A stretch of 64,000 nucleotides of DNA from contig CM049309.1 in NCBI GenBank assembly GCA_026874595.1, forward strand, positions 71,222,926 through 71,286,925. Direction: 5' to 3'. The stretch comes from Sipunculus nudus (taxonomy: Eukaryota; Annelida; Sipuncula; Golfingiida; Sipunculidae). The notes under the pieces were generated by a model. It saw only the letters and a program-made list of their open reading frames with translations, made no database searches and was not told the DNA's origin. Below, piece after piece: positions 48,061 to 59,812 of this stretch (its first letter is position 1; every line of letters begins with the position of its first letter). The position numbers and the translations under genes are program-made.

Positions 48061-49089
48061 TAGCCCTCAGCCCTTAGGCTGATGGGCTATTGTCGTCACC
48101 CAAGCTGTCCGTCTGTCTGTCCAGCGTCCGTTAACTTTTAGCTTGTAAGCGGGATATCTTGAAAAGGATTCACCGTCAGAATTTTATTTCCTTGGTTAAG
48201 ATGTATATCGACAAAATCACAGTCAAGTTCGAAGATTGGTGACCTTGACCTATTTTTCTACATTTTAGAGCTGATTATAGAAAAACACTTAGATGCTTAT
48301 TACTCAGGAATCATTTGGTGGATTTTCACAAAACTTACTGTGATTATTGGAACTGATAGTTTGTACCTGTTACACAAGTTTGGTGGCGCCATCTACAATT
48401 TCTGATTTTTAATGAATTTTTATCGGATTTTTCAACTTTGGGCTTGTGAGTGGGATATCTCTAAAGGATTCACTGTAGGAATTTTATTTCTTCGGTGAAG
48501 ATGTATATTGACAAAATCTCGGTCAAGTTCGAAGATGGGTGACCTTGACCTATTTTTCTATGTTTTAGAGCTGATTATAGAAAAAACATTTAGAAGCTTA
48601 TTTCTCAGGAATCATTGGGTGGATTTTCACCATACTTACTATGATTATAGGGACTTATAGTCTGTAACTGCTGCACAAGTTTGGGGGCGCCACCTACATT
48701 TTCTGATTTTTAATGAATTTTTCTTGGCTTTTTCAACTTTGGCCTTGTGAGCGGGATATCTCTAAAAGTATTCACAATAGGAATTTTATTTCTTTGGTGA
48801 AGATGTATATCGACAAAATCTCAGTCAAGTTTGAAGATGGGTGACCTTGACCTACTTTTCAAGGTCACAGAGCTTATAATAGAATAAAACTTAGAAGCTT
48901 ATTTTTCAGGAAGCGTTTGGTGGATTGTTATGAATCATGGTACATACCTCTCCATTTTAAATTTATAACTGAGACATGTACAGATATACATCCATTTAAG
49001 AACAGATATTTAGTACTTGATACTGTTACCAGCTCTAATCACTGTTCTTTTGGCTGAGGGCTTTTGTCAGCTTCTGCTGTTATTCTAGT
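48061..49089 (+). mobile_element. Helitron-like element, family D
   Basis: The 5' hairpin at 48063-48087 has arms GCCC-TCAGCC and GGCTGA-GGGC around CTTA. A GTCCGTCTGTCTGTCC tract follows (48108-48123). The core repeats with a period of 301 bp (GGGATATCT at 48151, 48452 and 48753). GGTGGCGCCA occurs near 48382 and GGGGGCGCCACC near 48684. At the 3' side GGCTGAGGGC (49052-49061) is the exact inverse of GCCCTCAGCC (48063-48072); then come a short dyad CAGC/GCTG and CTAG (49085-49088). The core also carries GTGACCTTGACCTA. Confidence 0.72.
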
Positions 49090-49379
49090 TCTTCCAAGTA
49101 AAGAAATGGAAGTTACCAGAATAGGCCAGAAATCTCATTATTAGCTTACCTGAAGCTGACATTCAATCATGCTGAGCTGTAGTGATGGGTCTTTGTCCAT
49201 TGTTTGGTGGCATAAAGGATTGCATAAATCATAACTGTCAGACTCAGACTTGCAAAGTCTACCTTGAGATCAGGTCTGGTAGGATGGTATGATTTAAATC
49301 AAGTGATTTCACGATATAAATCATAGCTAAAATACATAGAAATCCACATTCTATTAAGGGATGGAAGCCTTTGCCATAT

Positions 49380-49396
49380 GGGGGGGGGGGGGGGGG
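49380..49396. repeat. (G)17 homopolymer
   Basis: Uninterrupted G run. Confidence 0.85.
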
Positions 49397-49497
49397 TTGT
49401 TCCTATTGTGGGACTCTCTCAAAACCCTGTTTGCTTAAACTTCAATATTTGGCACATGTTCCCAGGTTCATTGGTACATAAATTAAGTGACTGAACA

Positions 49498-49690
49498 TTT
49501 GTGAATATTCCTCGATGATGTTCCTGGATGTGGATCATCTTCCGGATCCACACTTGCATCTAATTGATTCTTCATTTGCCCATTTCTGAAATGGCTTGAA
49601 CATTTCATGAGATTCTGTTCATGATTGTGTGAGTTATGTTGTGAACAAAAACACAACAAAATGCACACAAAAATCATCCTCATGCGCTTA
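49498..49690. repeat. dispersed repeat R, copy 2
   Basis: Second copy of the 28052-28275 repeat (TTTGTGAATATTCCTCGATG at its left, TTATGTTGTGAACAAAAAC near its right). Confidence 0.7.
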
Positions 49691-50563
49691 TTTCTTTTGC
49701 TTAAGAACCCAAAGAACTGCCTTTTTTTGGAGGGACTTATTTTTCAAAACAAAAATTCAAAGGCTTTTTAGGGTTGTATTAGTGTGGTCTGAGTGCTGCA
49801 AGTAAACAACACTCAGTGAGCTTTCAGTGCATCATTTAATCTCATTTCCTAAGTATGTTAACCATAAAATGTTAAATGTAAATATTAATTTATCCAATTT
49901 AATTATATGATGTAAAAGATCTAACTTAGATCTTCATGATGATAAAATCCTCAAAAACCTTGACAAAAATGCAGTGGTCTGTTTGAACCCCTTTAGTACA
50001 CCTTCTTTATCAACCATTGGTTCACCACTACTAAATTAGTTATTTCCTGTGTTTTAAAAAGTAATAACCGTATACATGCAGAATCACAGTTTTTGTTTCA
50101 TCAAAAACGTTGAATGTTTTATACAGATGGGTTAGGACTAAGCCTGTGGTTACAATATTGCACTTCACAGCTGAAGTTACATGTTCCAAGCTGCCACTTG
50201 GATGTTAATGGATTATCTCAGTTGTGGTCAGGACAACAGGAGCTGAGCTCTCCAGGCTCAACCCCAGCTGCATTGTATGTTGAAATTACAGTAGAGACCC
50301 TTTGATTCCCTGATATGTCCCGATAACACCTGTGTCGCTAGAATATTCACTGCTAGGTATCAAAAAACAGTTTGAAAGCCGAGAGACATCGTTGAGGTAA
50401 AATGTAGTAATTAATAAATGGTACATCATGTGTACAAGCTAGATTTCGATGCAGTATTTTTGTTGTAATTTAAATATCATTAATAACATAAGCTTTAAAC
50501 TAAAATTATATTATAACCATTTAAACAAATTAAAATTTAAATGTTTAATTGATTATTAAAGTA
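49691..50563. other. non-coding region, nothing supported
   Basis: A 56-codon frame after the acceptor-like TTTTATACAG at 50130 shows no recognisable motif and is not called. Confidence 0.3.
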
Positions 50564-50571
50564 GAAGACAC

Positions 50572-51413
50572 TAGGGTTGGGACGGTTACCGGTATACAGT
50601 ATTATCACGATATCTGACAGCTACGGTAATCATACCGTCAACTTTCCTATTATCGCGATACCACGATATCAATTTTGTTCACGATTTTGGTTCACAAGCA
50701 AGCCCTTGAGGTTCAAAATAAATTTATTTCAGAGAATCACAATAATTTTCATAAACCACATGTATTTAAATACAAGGGTGTGGGTGAAATCGTGTGCTTA
50801 CAGACTTCGGGATTAGTCGGAAATGTCCTGAAGTAGCAGGATGAATCAGAGAGGACCTAAGCCTGAGAATTCCAGGACAAAATAACATTGTAATGAAAGA
50901 GCAATAAATTCACATATTTATGCTTTTATTGCATAGAACGAAAATGTCAAAATAAAAGTGTCACAACTGAATCAAACATTCAATACGGGTTGCATATTTT
51001 GCAATATAAAATTGGGATGGTATATTTAGCCATGATTGGTATGACACGCTCTCCGAAAATTCGCCGGGATTCTCTGGCTTTTATGTAGCTATAGGAAACT
51101 GATGGAAAGTTCTGACAAGCATGATTTGACGATGGGGGCAGGACTTCCCGCGCCTGAAGCTTGCACACCTGCAGGACCTTCATGCAACTTACATCACTTA
51201 ATGAGTCATTCTGTGGTACTGGCACAATAGGTATAAATGATATTAATACTTAACCCCTTGTGTAAGGTCAAGACAAGGCGGTTGTTATAAATATCATTAC
51301 TGAAGGTTTATTAATGCCATTATATATAATTAAAAATATCGCGATATCACGGTATATCGCGATAAAATTTGAATAATTGTCATGATATCAAAACCCATAT
51401 CGTCCCAACACTA
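50572..51413. mobile_element. hAT MITE with perfect 8-bp target duplication
   Basis: Ends TAGGGTTGGGAC (50572) and GTCCCAACACTA (51402-51413) are inverted with one mismatch, and GAAGACAC flanks both sides (50564-50571 and 51414-51421). The subterminal regions are rich in CGATATC/GATATCG-type dyads (50604-50668 and 51339-51365). Length 842 bp. No transposase is recognised. Confidence 0.85.
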
Positions 51414-51696
51414 GAAGACACTCTTGCACAGTTGATGGTAAACAGTGTGTTTGGGTCTGCTTGCAGAAATTTATTAAATAGTTTTTTTTTGTATTACATT
51501 TTAAGATCTATAAATGGATAGATTGCAATCTGTACTTAATACTTTAGGCATTTAGATTTATTTTAATTTTCAGACAAATTTTGACAGTTGTTACATATCC
51601 TTATGAGGGTGTACCATGATCCCCTTTGCTGTACTTTTATAAAATGGTCACTGTCATGGTACTACAGAGATGGGTTGCTTCAGGTTAATGAGAATA

Positions 51697-52284
51697 CAGT
51701 GAAACCTGTGTCAAGAGGCCACTGATGGTACTGGCCAAAAAGTGTTCTTAATTCACATGTCTTATTAGACATGCCAGCTATAACCAGTGAAAATGCTTTC
51801 AGTTCACTGAAGGTAGTCATGGCTGTTAACAGACAGTTGGTCTCATGCTATGTTCGCTACCTCTGGGATTGATGGTAAATACGAGTTGACAAGTGGAAAA
51901 TTGCGTTTGTCACGTGGTCCCAGTGGTATTTACCACTAGCAAACTTGTCATACTTTGAGAAGTTTCATCTTCCCCACTTCACCTTCACCTTTTTCCATGG
52001 CTTTGTGAGATCCAGGGAGCAAATAATAACACAAAAAATTTTCTTTTTTACATAACTTTCTTTAATGAAAAATAAAATTGAACAGATGTGACATGAAACA
52101 TATTTTATAAATCAGTTTCTGTGTGGTTACTTTTACAACCTAGACATTCGATGGTGGGCCTTTTGTTGGGAACCGAAAGGTAGCAATTCGTTTGCACTAC
52201 TTGACATCTGGTAATTACCATAAATCACAGAGGCAGAGAAACCCAGCATTATTAATCAGGTTGTATTTCAGACAGGTTCCACTG
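51697..52284. mobile_element. pogo-like DNA transposon, non-autonomous
   Basis: Flanked by TA, with inverted ends CAGTGAAACCTGTGTC and GACAGGTTCCACTG. The left subterminal block GGCCACTGATGGTACTGGCC resembles 26250-26270 in the remnant at 26247-26404. Length 588 bp, no coding frame. Confidence 0.65.
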
Positions 52285-53224
52285 TATTTAGAACTGCAAC
52301 ATGCAATATGTTTGACCTGAGAGATTCTAGCTGATGGAGGTATCAATATCCAAGTGCCTTTTAGTGGCCCTCTGGGCATTAAAGGGTTAATGTAGCAATA
52401 CATACTGCTTGTATGTTTTTCAGGATTGAGGTATGCCCTCAGCAGATTGGCATTTGTCAGATTTTTGCTTTTTCTCTGCTCCTTACAATTGTTTTAGGCA
52501 TAACTTTTATAGGGATTAAAAACCTCTTACCAGTACAGCTGTTGATGGAATATTATTAATTACACTGTGAAACCTAACTTAACGTCATGTGTAAAAACTG
52601 TGCATGTCAATTTCCACATGTTTTGAATTTCAGATATATGTTTTCATATTATATTTAAAATCATTCAGCTCTTTAGCTGTGTGCAGTTCATAGTTGCATG
52701 TTTGATTTCATTTGATTTCAGCTAGCAAAACAAAACTAGCTTAAAGCATGTAGTATAAAAGCATGCGATGCCTGATTATGTATTTTATGAAATTCTAAGA
52801 AATGCAAATGCATTTGTGTGGCAGAACTAGCAGTCCCAAAATATACATAAAAATAAACTGCTTTTAATAATCATGAATGTGGTTTCAGATGCTATACATT
52901 TGATAAGCTCAGAAAATGGTAATCTAATCATTTTGTTGTATTATGAATCTAGGAGTATACAAATTCTTAAATCTAAAACAGGTGCTTTTATTTGAAAGAA
53001 GATATGTTTTAACATTGTAAGAGAAAAATTCCAGCAGTTAATGCAGATGTACTGTGTCTGTTATTCAGGAGTAATACCACAAAACCATGGGCAATTTATT
53101 TCAATGTCCCATGTGTGATTCTGTAGCACACATAAAACTGTGTATGTTTACGCTGATGGTACAACTGAGAATTTATTGTTTTATTGGGTGTCCTGTCCAC
53201 AAATGTATGTAAATTTTAGTATTT
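52285..53224. other. non-coding region, nothing supported
   Basis: AT-rich; no element end or exon recognised. Confidence 0.35.
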
Positions 53225-53839
53225 TTAGCGAACATTTGAGCTTATGCGATGGTGCAGCGTTGTCCGTCGTGTGTCGTGCGTTGTGCGTCGTCTGTACATT
53301 AACCATAGCTATCTCAAAAATGGCAGGAGCTAGCATCACCAAATTTTTTGCAAATATTCAGTCATCTAAAAAACTATATTGGATTTTGTTTATTTTTTTT
53401 CTCACTGCATTTTCTTAGATTTTATAGGGAAAAAGCTAAAAAAAACTTTTAAAATCTTCTTCTCTGAAACTGTCCAGCCAAATTGTCCAATATTTCACAG
53501 AATCTTTCTCAAGTTTGTTCGAATGGTTCCAGTTCAGAGATTTTTGGCTGAGTTACAGGAGGTTGAACTTTGTTAACTGTGCAAAAAAGCATATTAAAAT
53601 TTAAATCTCAGAAACGGCTGGAGCTATCATCACCAAATTTTATGCCAATGTTGGTCACATGAGTTATATCTGAAATTGAGGTATTGGTGGTGCCACCTGC
53701 ATCGGCCTTTTTTGTCAGGTCATCAGTGCCCGTATCACACTGACAGCTACAAATAACTTCTTCTCTGAAACGAAATGGCCAGATTGTTTAATATCGCACA
53801 GAAATGATCCTAGGGTAGTGCTTTCTGAAGTTTGTTCAA

Positions 53840-54400
53840 ATGTTCTCAGTTCAGTGACTTTTGGTTATGGGAAGCTGAATTTAGTCATATGCCATAACAG
53901 CCCATTTTAGCTAAGTGGCTACAAAAATCTCCTCAACAAAAACCACTTGGCCAAATTCTTAAATCTCACATATTAATTATCCTTAGATGTTGATAATTCA
54001 AGTTTGTTCAAATGGTCTCAGTTCAGTGACTTTTGGCTGAGTTATGGGGAGCTGAATTTAGTCATATGCCATAACAGCCAATTTAAGCTAAGTGGCTACA
54101 AAAATCTTCTTCTCAACAACCAATAGGCCAAATTCTTAAATCTCACACATTAATTATCCTGAGATGTTGATAATTCAAGTTTGTTCAAATGGTCTCAGTT
54201 CAGTGACTTTTGGCTGAGTTATGGGAAGCTGAATTTAGTCATATGCCATAACAGCCCATGTTAGCTAAGTGGCTACAAAAATCTTCTTCTCAAAAACCAC
54301 TTGGCCAAATTCTTAAATCTCACACATTAATTATCCTTAGATGTTGATAATTCAAGTTTGTTCAAATGGTTTTGATTCAATGATTTTTGGCTGAGTTATG
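53840..54400 (+). repeat. 177-bp tandem repeat, three copies
   Basis: TTTAGTCATATGCCATAACA occurs at 53880, 54057 and 54234, exactly 177 bp apart, and the intervening sequence is nearly identical. Confidence 0.85.
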
Positions 54401-55553
54401 GGAAGCTGAACTTTGCCATTTTGTTGTATTTTCCCATATGAGTTATAAACCTACAAAACTTTTTTCGACTGATGATGATACTGAGGCCAGTTTGTTTAAT
54501 ATTTTGCAAGAATAATTCCCTGAATCATTCTTATAATAATTGTCTTTTATGGTTCCAAAAAATGAATTTGGCTGAATTATAAAGATTGAATTGAGTCATT
54601 TTACCAAAATGTTAGCTGTGTGAAGCAGATACATCTAGCCTAGCACCAGTTTATCAGCATCCATTACATCATGCCTCTAGACATTAATATATCAGGTTAT
54701 CTATGGAAAATATTGACAAGAATGTTTTTAAAAGCTTTTAAAAAATGTAGATTTATGATATTACATATCATCTGTACACAAACTCATAATTTCTCAGGAA
54801 TAGCAGGAGCTACCATCCCCAAATGTTATGCAATTATCTGTCACATATCAAATGTTGATGGATTCATCTTATTTTTGCTATCTGCATTTACTTAGATTTT
54901 ACAAGGAAAAAGCTGGAAAAAACTTGTATAAGTCTTCTTCTTGTAAACAGTCCAGCCAAATTGTCCAAATTATACAGAAATGATCCCAGAGGCGAGCTCT
55001 CTAAAAATTGTTCAAATGGTTTGTGTTGGATAAATTTTAGCAGAGTTACATCAGCCTGATCTCCCATGCGTCGGCACGTGGTCTTTGTTTACTTGAGGGG
55101 CGATTGCCCCGACCCCTAACGGTAAAAACAAACATAAATGCCCACAGATGTACTCCGATTCAGGTCATTTTTCAGACGCCATTATTTTTTCAATGTTAGT
55201 ATGATAAGATTGTCTGTCCACTCATAGTTGTGTCCTGCCATCTGTAGCAGGCAATGGATATTATTAAATCATATGACCATTGTCATGTTACATGTGAAAT
55301 GGCCTCTTTCAACATGTCTATGACCTACTGACACATCGAGGGGGACCGCTCAGAAAATCCATGAAACAGTGGGTAAATTTACCTACAGCAGTAAACTGAC
55401 CATACTCAAAGGAAAAAGCATAATAAAATATACGGTTATGGAAAATATCAGACTTCAAAGTGGTTTAGCAAAGCCAGGGTACACATTTTTGTGAGCGTCA
55501 GCTGGTTCCTGAGCGCGGAGGCCGGAGCGCCGTCAGTCACGAGGTCAACCCCT

Positions 55554-55703
55554 ATGGATGTACACGAGAATACAACACAAACAGATGATGAAATAGCCAA
55601 AATATGGCTACAATATGAAAAACAGATCAATTTAAAAATAAATTATATGGGATGGTACAACCTATCGCAGGGCAAAGAACATTATTTTGACCAACTACGA
55701 TAG
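55554..55703 (+). CDS. small ORF of 49 codons, unknown
   Basis: ATG at 55554 opens MDVHENTTQTDDEIAKIWLQ and continues YEKQINLKINYMGWYNLSQ, ending GKEHYFDQLR and TAG. The frame is open upstream to about 55491, through GC-rich sequence. The composition (W, Y, acidic and basic residues mixed) looks protein-like, but the frame is short and I recognise no family. It could be a first or an internal exon, or chance. A GTCTCCATGGTTAC X-box-like motif lies 290 bp downstream. Confidence 0.25.
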   Translation: MDVHENTTQTDDEIAKIWLQYEKQINLKINYMGWYNLSQGKEHYFDQLR

Positions 55704-56559
55704 CCTTGAGCGCTGCATGATGAGCCTTATTCAGGCTGTAAATATTGTCAGAAAGCCCTTTTTCCGTGACGGTATTTTAATATTTTTTATAAAAAAAAAC
55801 CGGTGAAAATAGGTCTGTAACTTTCTTAATGATATAAAATTGAACGTAAACTGCAAAACAGCTACTAATCACGTGCAGAGCAGGCTTCCGATGAGCTTAT
55901 ACATGTAAAGGCAATGCTATATGGCCAATACTGCACATTCACACAGCTAGGCCGCTCTGAAGTTAGTTTTTGGGTCAGCGAAGTGTGTCGTCTCCATGGT
56001 TACGACCCCTGACCTCAGTCAGTGGGTGCATGTTTACCCTGTGAATATGGCCACCGAAGCGGTGGTTCACGGGCGAAAACACCGAGTCAAATTAACGCCT
56101 AAAGAATAATTTATATGATTAGCACAGAGATGGCAGCTCGGAATATGGATCATAGGTACCCTTTGCACCATAGTTTATAATTAAAAATGCGCATATTGTT
56201 TTAGCAACGATAGGGTACAGTGTCAAAGATCGGGTTTGAAGCGGTGCCTGTGACATGCTCGCTTGCTCCACTTAGATGCACTGACACGGTTTCTTGTATT
56301 GTTTGTCTATTAAAACTTGCTATTTATTCAGGATTGGTATATATTTGATTTATTTCAAAGAATCAAGGTTTCACACTGGTTGCCTGTCCAAATAAAGCCG
56401 TGTACTAAAATGTTCCAACGGTCGTAGTACTCGCCTTACCAATAGGTGGCGTTTGTGTATTTTGAAAACCAAATCTCATTTAAATATGTTAATGAAGCAC
56501 GGGAGTTTGTGTATGTTTCTTGAATAGGTTGAGAAACTGCCAACTGTTTCAGATTTGAC

Positions 56560-56955
56560 AACAGATCAAGAGTTCATTCAGTGCAGCCAAATATAGGTCA
56601 ACAGTTCAGTCAGTGCAGCCAAGCACAAGGCATGTGATCACCTCATGGGCAGCATGTGATCATCTCATGGGTAGCATGTGATCACCTCATGAGTATCATG
56701 TGATCACCTCATTGGTGTCATGCCCCTCAAGGCTGCATATGGAGCCAATCTGTGAGCTTATGCAATTGTGTGGCTACTATTTCAGATTTGGCAATAGGCA
56801 AAAGGTCAGCCTGGATTTATTTATAGCTTTGGCAGATTGCCAACTGTTTCAGATTATGCAACAGGTCAAGAGTTCACTCAGTGCAGCCAGGTACAGGTCA
56901 AAAATTCACTCAGTCTAGCCAGGTGCAGGTCAAGATTTCACTCAGTGCAGTAGCC
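56560..56955. repeat. about 32-bp repeats, CAGTGCAGCC-AGGTCAA type
   Basis: AGGTCAA-x-AGTTCACTCAGTGCAGCC-like units occur about twice before and three times after the 22-bp array; a related one is at 46286-46320. Confidence 0.6.
56631..56718. repeat. 22-bp tandem repeat, four copies
   Basis: CATGTGATCACCTCATGGGC-type units at 56631, 56653, 56675 and 56697, with few changes, each including a CACATG/TGATCA core. Confidence 0.85.
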
Positions 56956-57675
56956 TGAGCCAGTAATTTGTCACAGTACACTTTGGGCAACAGCCTTTCT
57001 CACCTAAGCCTGGTCAGCCCCATGCATCAGACTCAAGGTAAGTTTGATGTATTGGCCTGATATTCTGACCTGTCTATGTGTTTTTATGGCTTTCTCGTTC
57101 ACAAGACAGGTGTCGCCATCTACAATGACTTTTGCAAAGTGTATTTGCCTGCTTAATTCTACAGAAGAATTTGATATATCAGCCTGAAATTGGGCATATG
57201 TGTACATGTCAAATAGCTTTGTTGTATACAAGACTGGTGGTGCCACCTACAATAATTTTTTCATTGTGTGCACCCATGCCAGAATTTCAGCAGTGATGTT
57301 TGTGTATTGTTTCTTGTTCAAAATGTTTAGTACTTGCATTGTTCATATAAATGAAAAGTAGTGGTTCAGCACTGAAGCGTTATACCTGGTGTATATCCAT
57401 ATGCACAGGTTCGCATTAGGCCTGTAGGCCTTATTGTTCTTCTGTTGCCCACATCTGTTCAGTATATTAGTTGACATTTTAATTTATAATCAGCAAAATT
57501 AATTATGATGTGACTTGATATGTGTGGGGAAAATAGAGAGTGAAGGTTTGAAGAAGACTCATTGGTGCACTAAGAAGTCTTCAAGTAATGACATACCATG
57601 CTGGCTTTTTCATATCAAAATTCCATAGATCAGAAAGTAGTGTTTTGTATAGTTTAAGGTACTTTCATCTTTAAT

Positions 57676-59125
57676 TGTATCCCCAGACAAAGTCGGGATA
57701 CTATGGTTTCACGACGGTCCTGCTGCGGCAGAAAAACCTTGTGAGCAGGATAACTCAAAAAATATTTCACTGATCTTTTTCAAACTTTACATTTGTATAG
57801 ATATAGGTAAGGGGACGAAGCCTATTCAAAATGGGGTCATGACCTATGCTAGGAGAGTGACCTTGACCTTCAATAGGTCCATTTTTGCTGAAAATAATAC
57901 AAATTCTTAAATATCTCAAGTAAGCTTGCATGGACTAGTCCAAAAATCAAGGTGACCGAAGATCTTGGATAGTCTTGTGATATACTGGAAACTGGTGGCG
58001 CCACCTTTTATCCTTGTCTTGTTTTTACGCCTTTTAACACCTCCATAATTGCCACTTGACAGTACTGTAAAAATTATAAGTCAAAAACTAATGGACAGAT
58101 TTCTTTCATATTATACACATGTTGAGAGATGGGTTATGGGATGAGGTCTATTTACATTTGGGTCATGACCTTTACCATGGGAGTGGCCTTGACCTTTAAT
58201 GTGTCCATATTTGGTGAAAATCACACACCTCTTATGATATCTCCAGTGTTGATAGCCATATGGATTTCAAACATGACTTATGTATAGCCCACCACTAAAG
58301 TAAGAACCCTATAGGTTCTAGGGTCATGAGGTCAAAGGTCAAGGTCACTGGACTCACATCTTAAAAGATACTGTGGATGCATTTTAAGCCAAACTTTCAT
58401 CCCAGGTCTTCCATCTTGAATATATAGCTCACTTGCCCATAGTGGATGATCCATATCAATTTTGGGGTCACAAGGTCAAAGGTCAAGGCCACAGGAGCTA
58501 TCTGTCAAAAAATTAGTTTCTGGATGATAATTCCTGCTTTTATTGATGTATTGATTTCAAACTTGACTTATATATGTCCCATTAAAAAAGCAAGACTCCA
58601 ATTGATTTTGGGGTCATGAGGTCAAAGGTCAAGGTCACAGGACACATATTTAAAAAGATTGTGGATGCATTTTCAGCCAAACCTTTCATCTCAGACCTTT
58701 TATCGTGCACATATAGTTCATCTGGCAATAGAGGAAGACCCCTATCAATTTTGAGGTCACAGGGTCAATGGTGAAGGCCACAGGAGCCATCTGTCCAAAA
58801 ATTAGTTTCTGGATGATAATTCCTGCTTTTATTGATGTATGGATTTCAAACTTGACTTGTATATGTCCCATTGGAAAAGCAAGACCCAAATTGATTTTGG
58901 GGTCATGAGGTCAAAGGTCAAGGTCACAGGACACATCTTTTAAAAGATCAAGGTCACAGGACCAATATCTTCAGAAAGATTGTGGGTTGATAGACGGAAG
59001 AAACAATAATTGCTTGCCAAGTGTCAGTATATGAGCACTGCTAAAAATGGGGGCCTATTCTTAAGGGGGGGGGGGGGGGGCGTACTATGTCTGGGGATAC
59101 TCTGGCACTGCAAGAAATGTCTAGT
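57676..59125 (+). mobile_element. Helitron-like element, family X copy 2
   Basis: The 5' hairpin at 57677-57701 has arms GTATCCC/GGGATAC and GAC/GTC around AAA. The core carries GGTCATGAGGTCAAAGGTCA-type sites at about 58323, 58614 and 58903. The 3' end has GGGGATAC (59093-59100), a shortened GGCACTGC hairpin and CTAG (59121-59124). A run of 18 G lies near 59067. It is shorter than X copy 1, with two to three core periods against about eleven. Confidence 0.72.
58329..58347 (+). promoter_or_regulatory. composite nuclear-receptor-like site
   Basis: Three AGGTCA hexamers start at 58329, 58336 and 58342. The first two form a DR1 element and the last lies in TCAAGGTCA, an ERR/SF-1-type extended half-site. 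Repeated in every family X core unit. Occupancy by a receptor is not shown. Confidence 0.4.
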
Positions 59126-59812
59126 TTTACTTGACATTCTTCTGTCCTTATACCAGGTGATTGATTCTAACTAGACTTGGAGATTTTATAATATAACTCA
59201 GGACACAGACTTTTATTTGAATAACATGTAGGCCTTTTTCACAGAAAATTTCAACTGGTTTTAGCATCGTTAAACTTTTGTCTTCTTGTCAACCTCTCTG
59301 CCTTTCAACTGTCCAAAACCTATTTGTCTTGCCACAAATTAAATTATCATATATGTAGTGGACAGGGAAAAAACTTGAGTATTTTGATCCTTTATGGACA
59401 CAATCTCAGTTACCATCCAAACCCTAATCTGTCCTGAGTAGTGAATCTAATTAAATGTGTATTTAAATACATGCAAACTTGCAAAGTGAAACAGCTGATA
59501 AACAACTAAAAACAGTAATTATCTGGATTGCACCTGATCCTTTAGGTGAAGGTATTGAGTAACATATTTGAAATAATTTAGAGGTATACATGTTTCAGTA
59601 GCATGATCCATGTATGGCCATTTCAGAGTGACCAAATCATGAATTAGGGTTTGGGTAAGACCAATCACTGGTCAGTTCAGATAAGGATGTATGGCATAAG
59701 GTAAAAACGTTAAGTGAATGTATACTTATACCAGTAAAGTATCTCTGACCTAAAAATGCTTCCCTAATCATGATATTGTTATTATATTGCACTCATCTGT
59801 ACTAAATTTAAT
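59126..59812. other. spacer between X copies 2 and 3
   Basis: Non-coding, no element recognised. Confidence 0.35.

Larger units (their letters stand above)
53226..57438 (+). mobile_element. Helitron-like region, family v copy 2, with a foreign middle
   Basis: Starts TTAGCGAACATTTGAGC (53226), then a GTCCGTCGTGTGTCG tract, the TTAGATTTTATAGGGAAAA and GGTATTGGTGGTGCCACC modules, and a 177-bp tandem section. The 3' end is GTTCGCATT followed by the hairpin AGGCCTGTAGGCCT (57418-57431) and TATTGTT. GCGAAC near the start and GTTCGC near the end form a short subterminal inverted repeat. From about 55060 to 56990 the sequence is unrelated (ORF, tandem 22-mers) and is probably captured or host DNA. 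The two ends may therefore belong to different copies. Confidence 0.45.
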
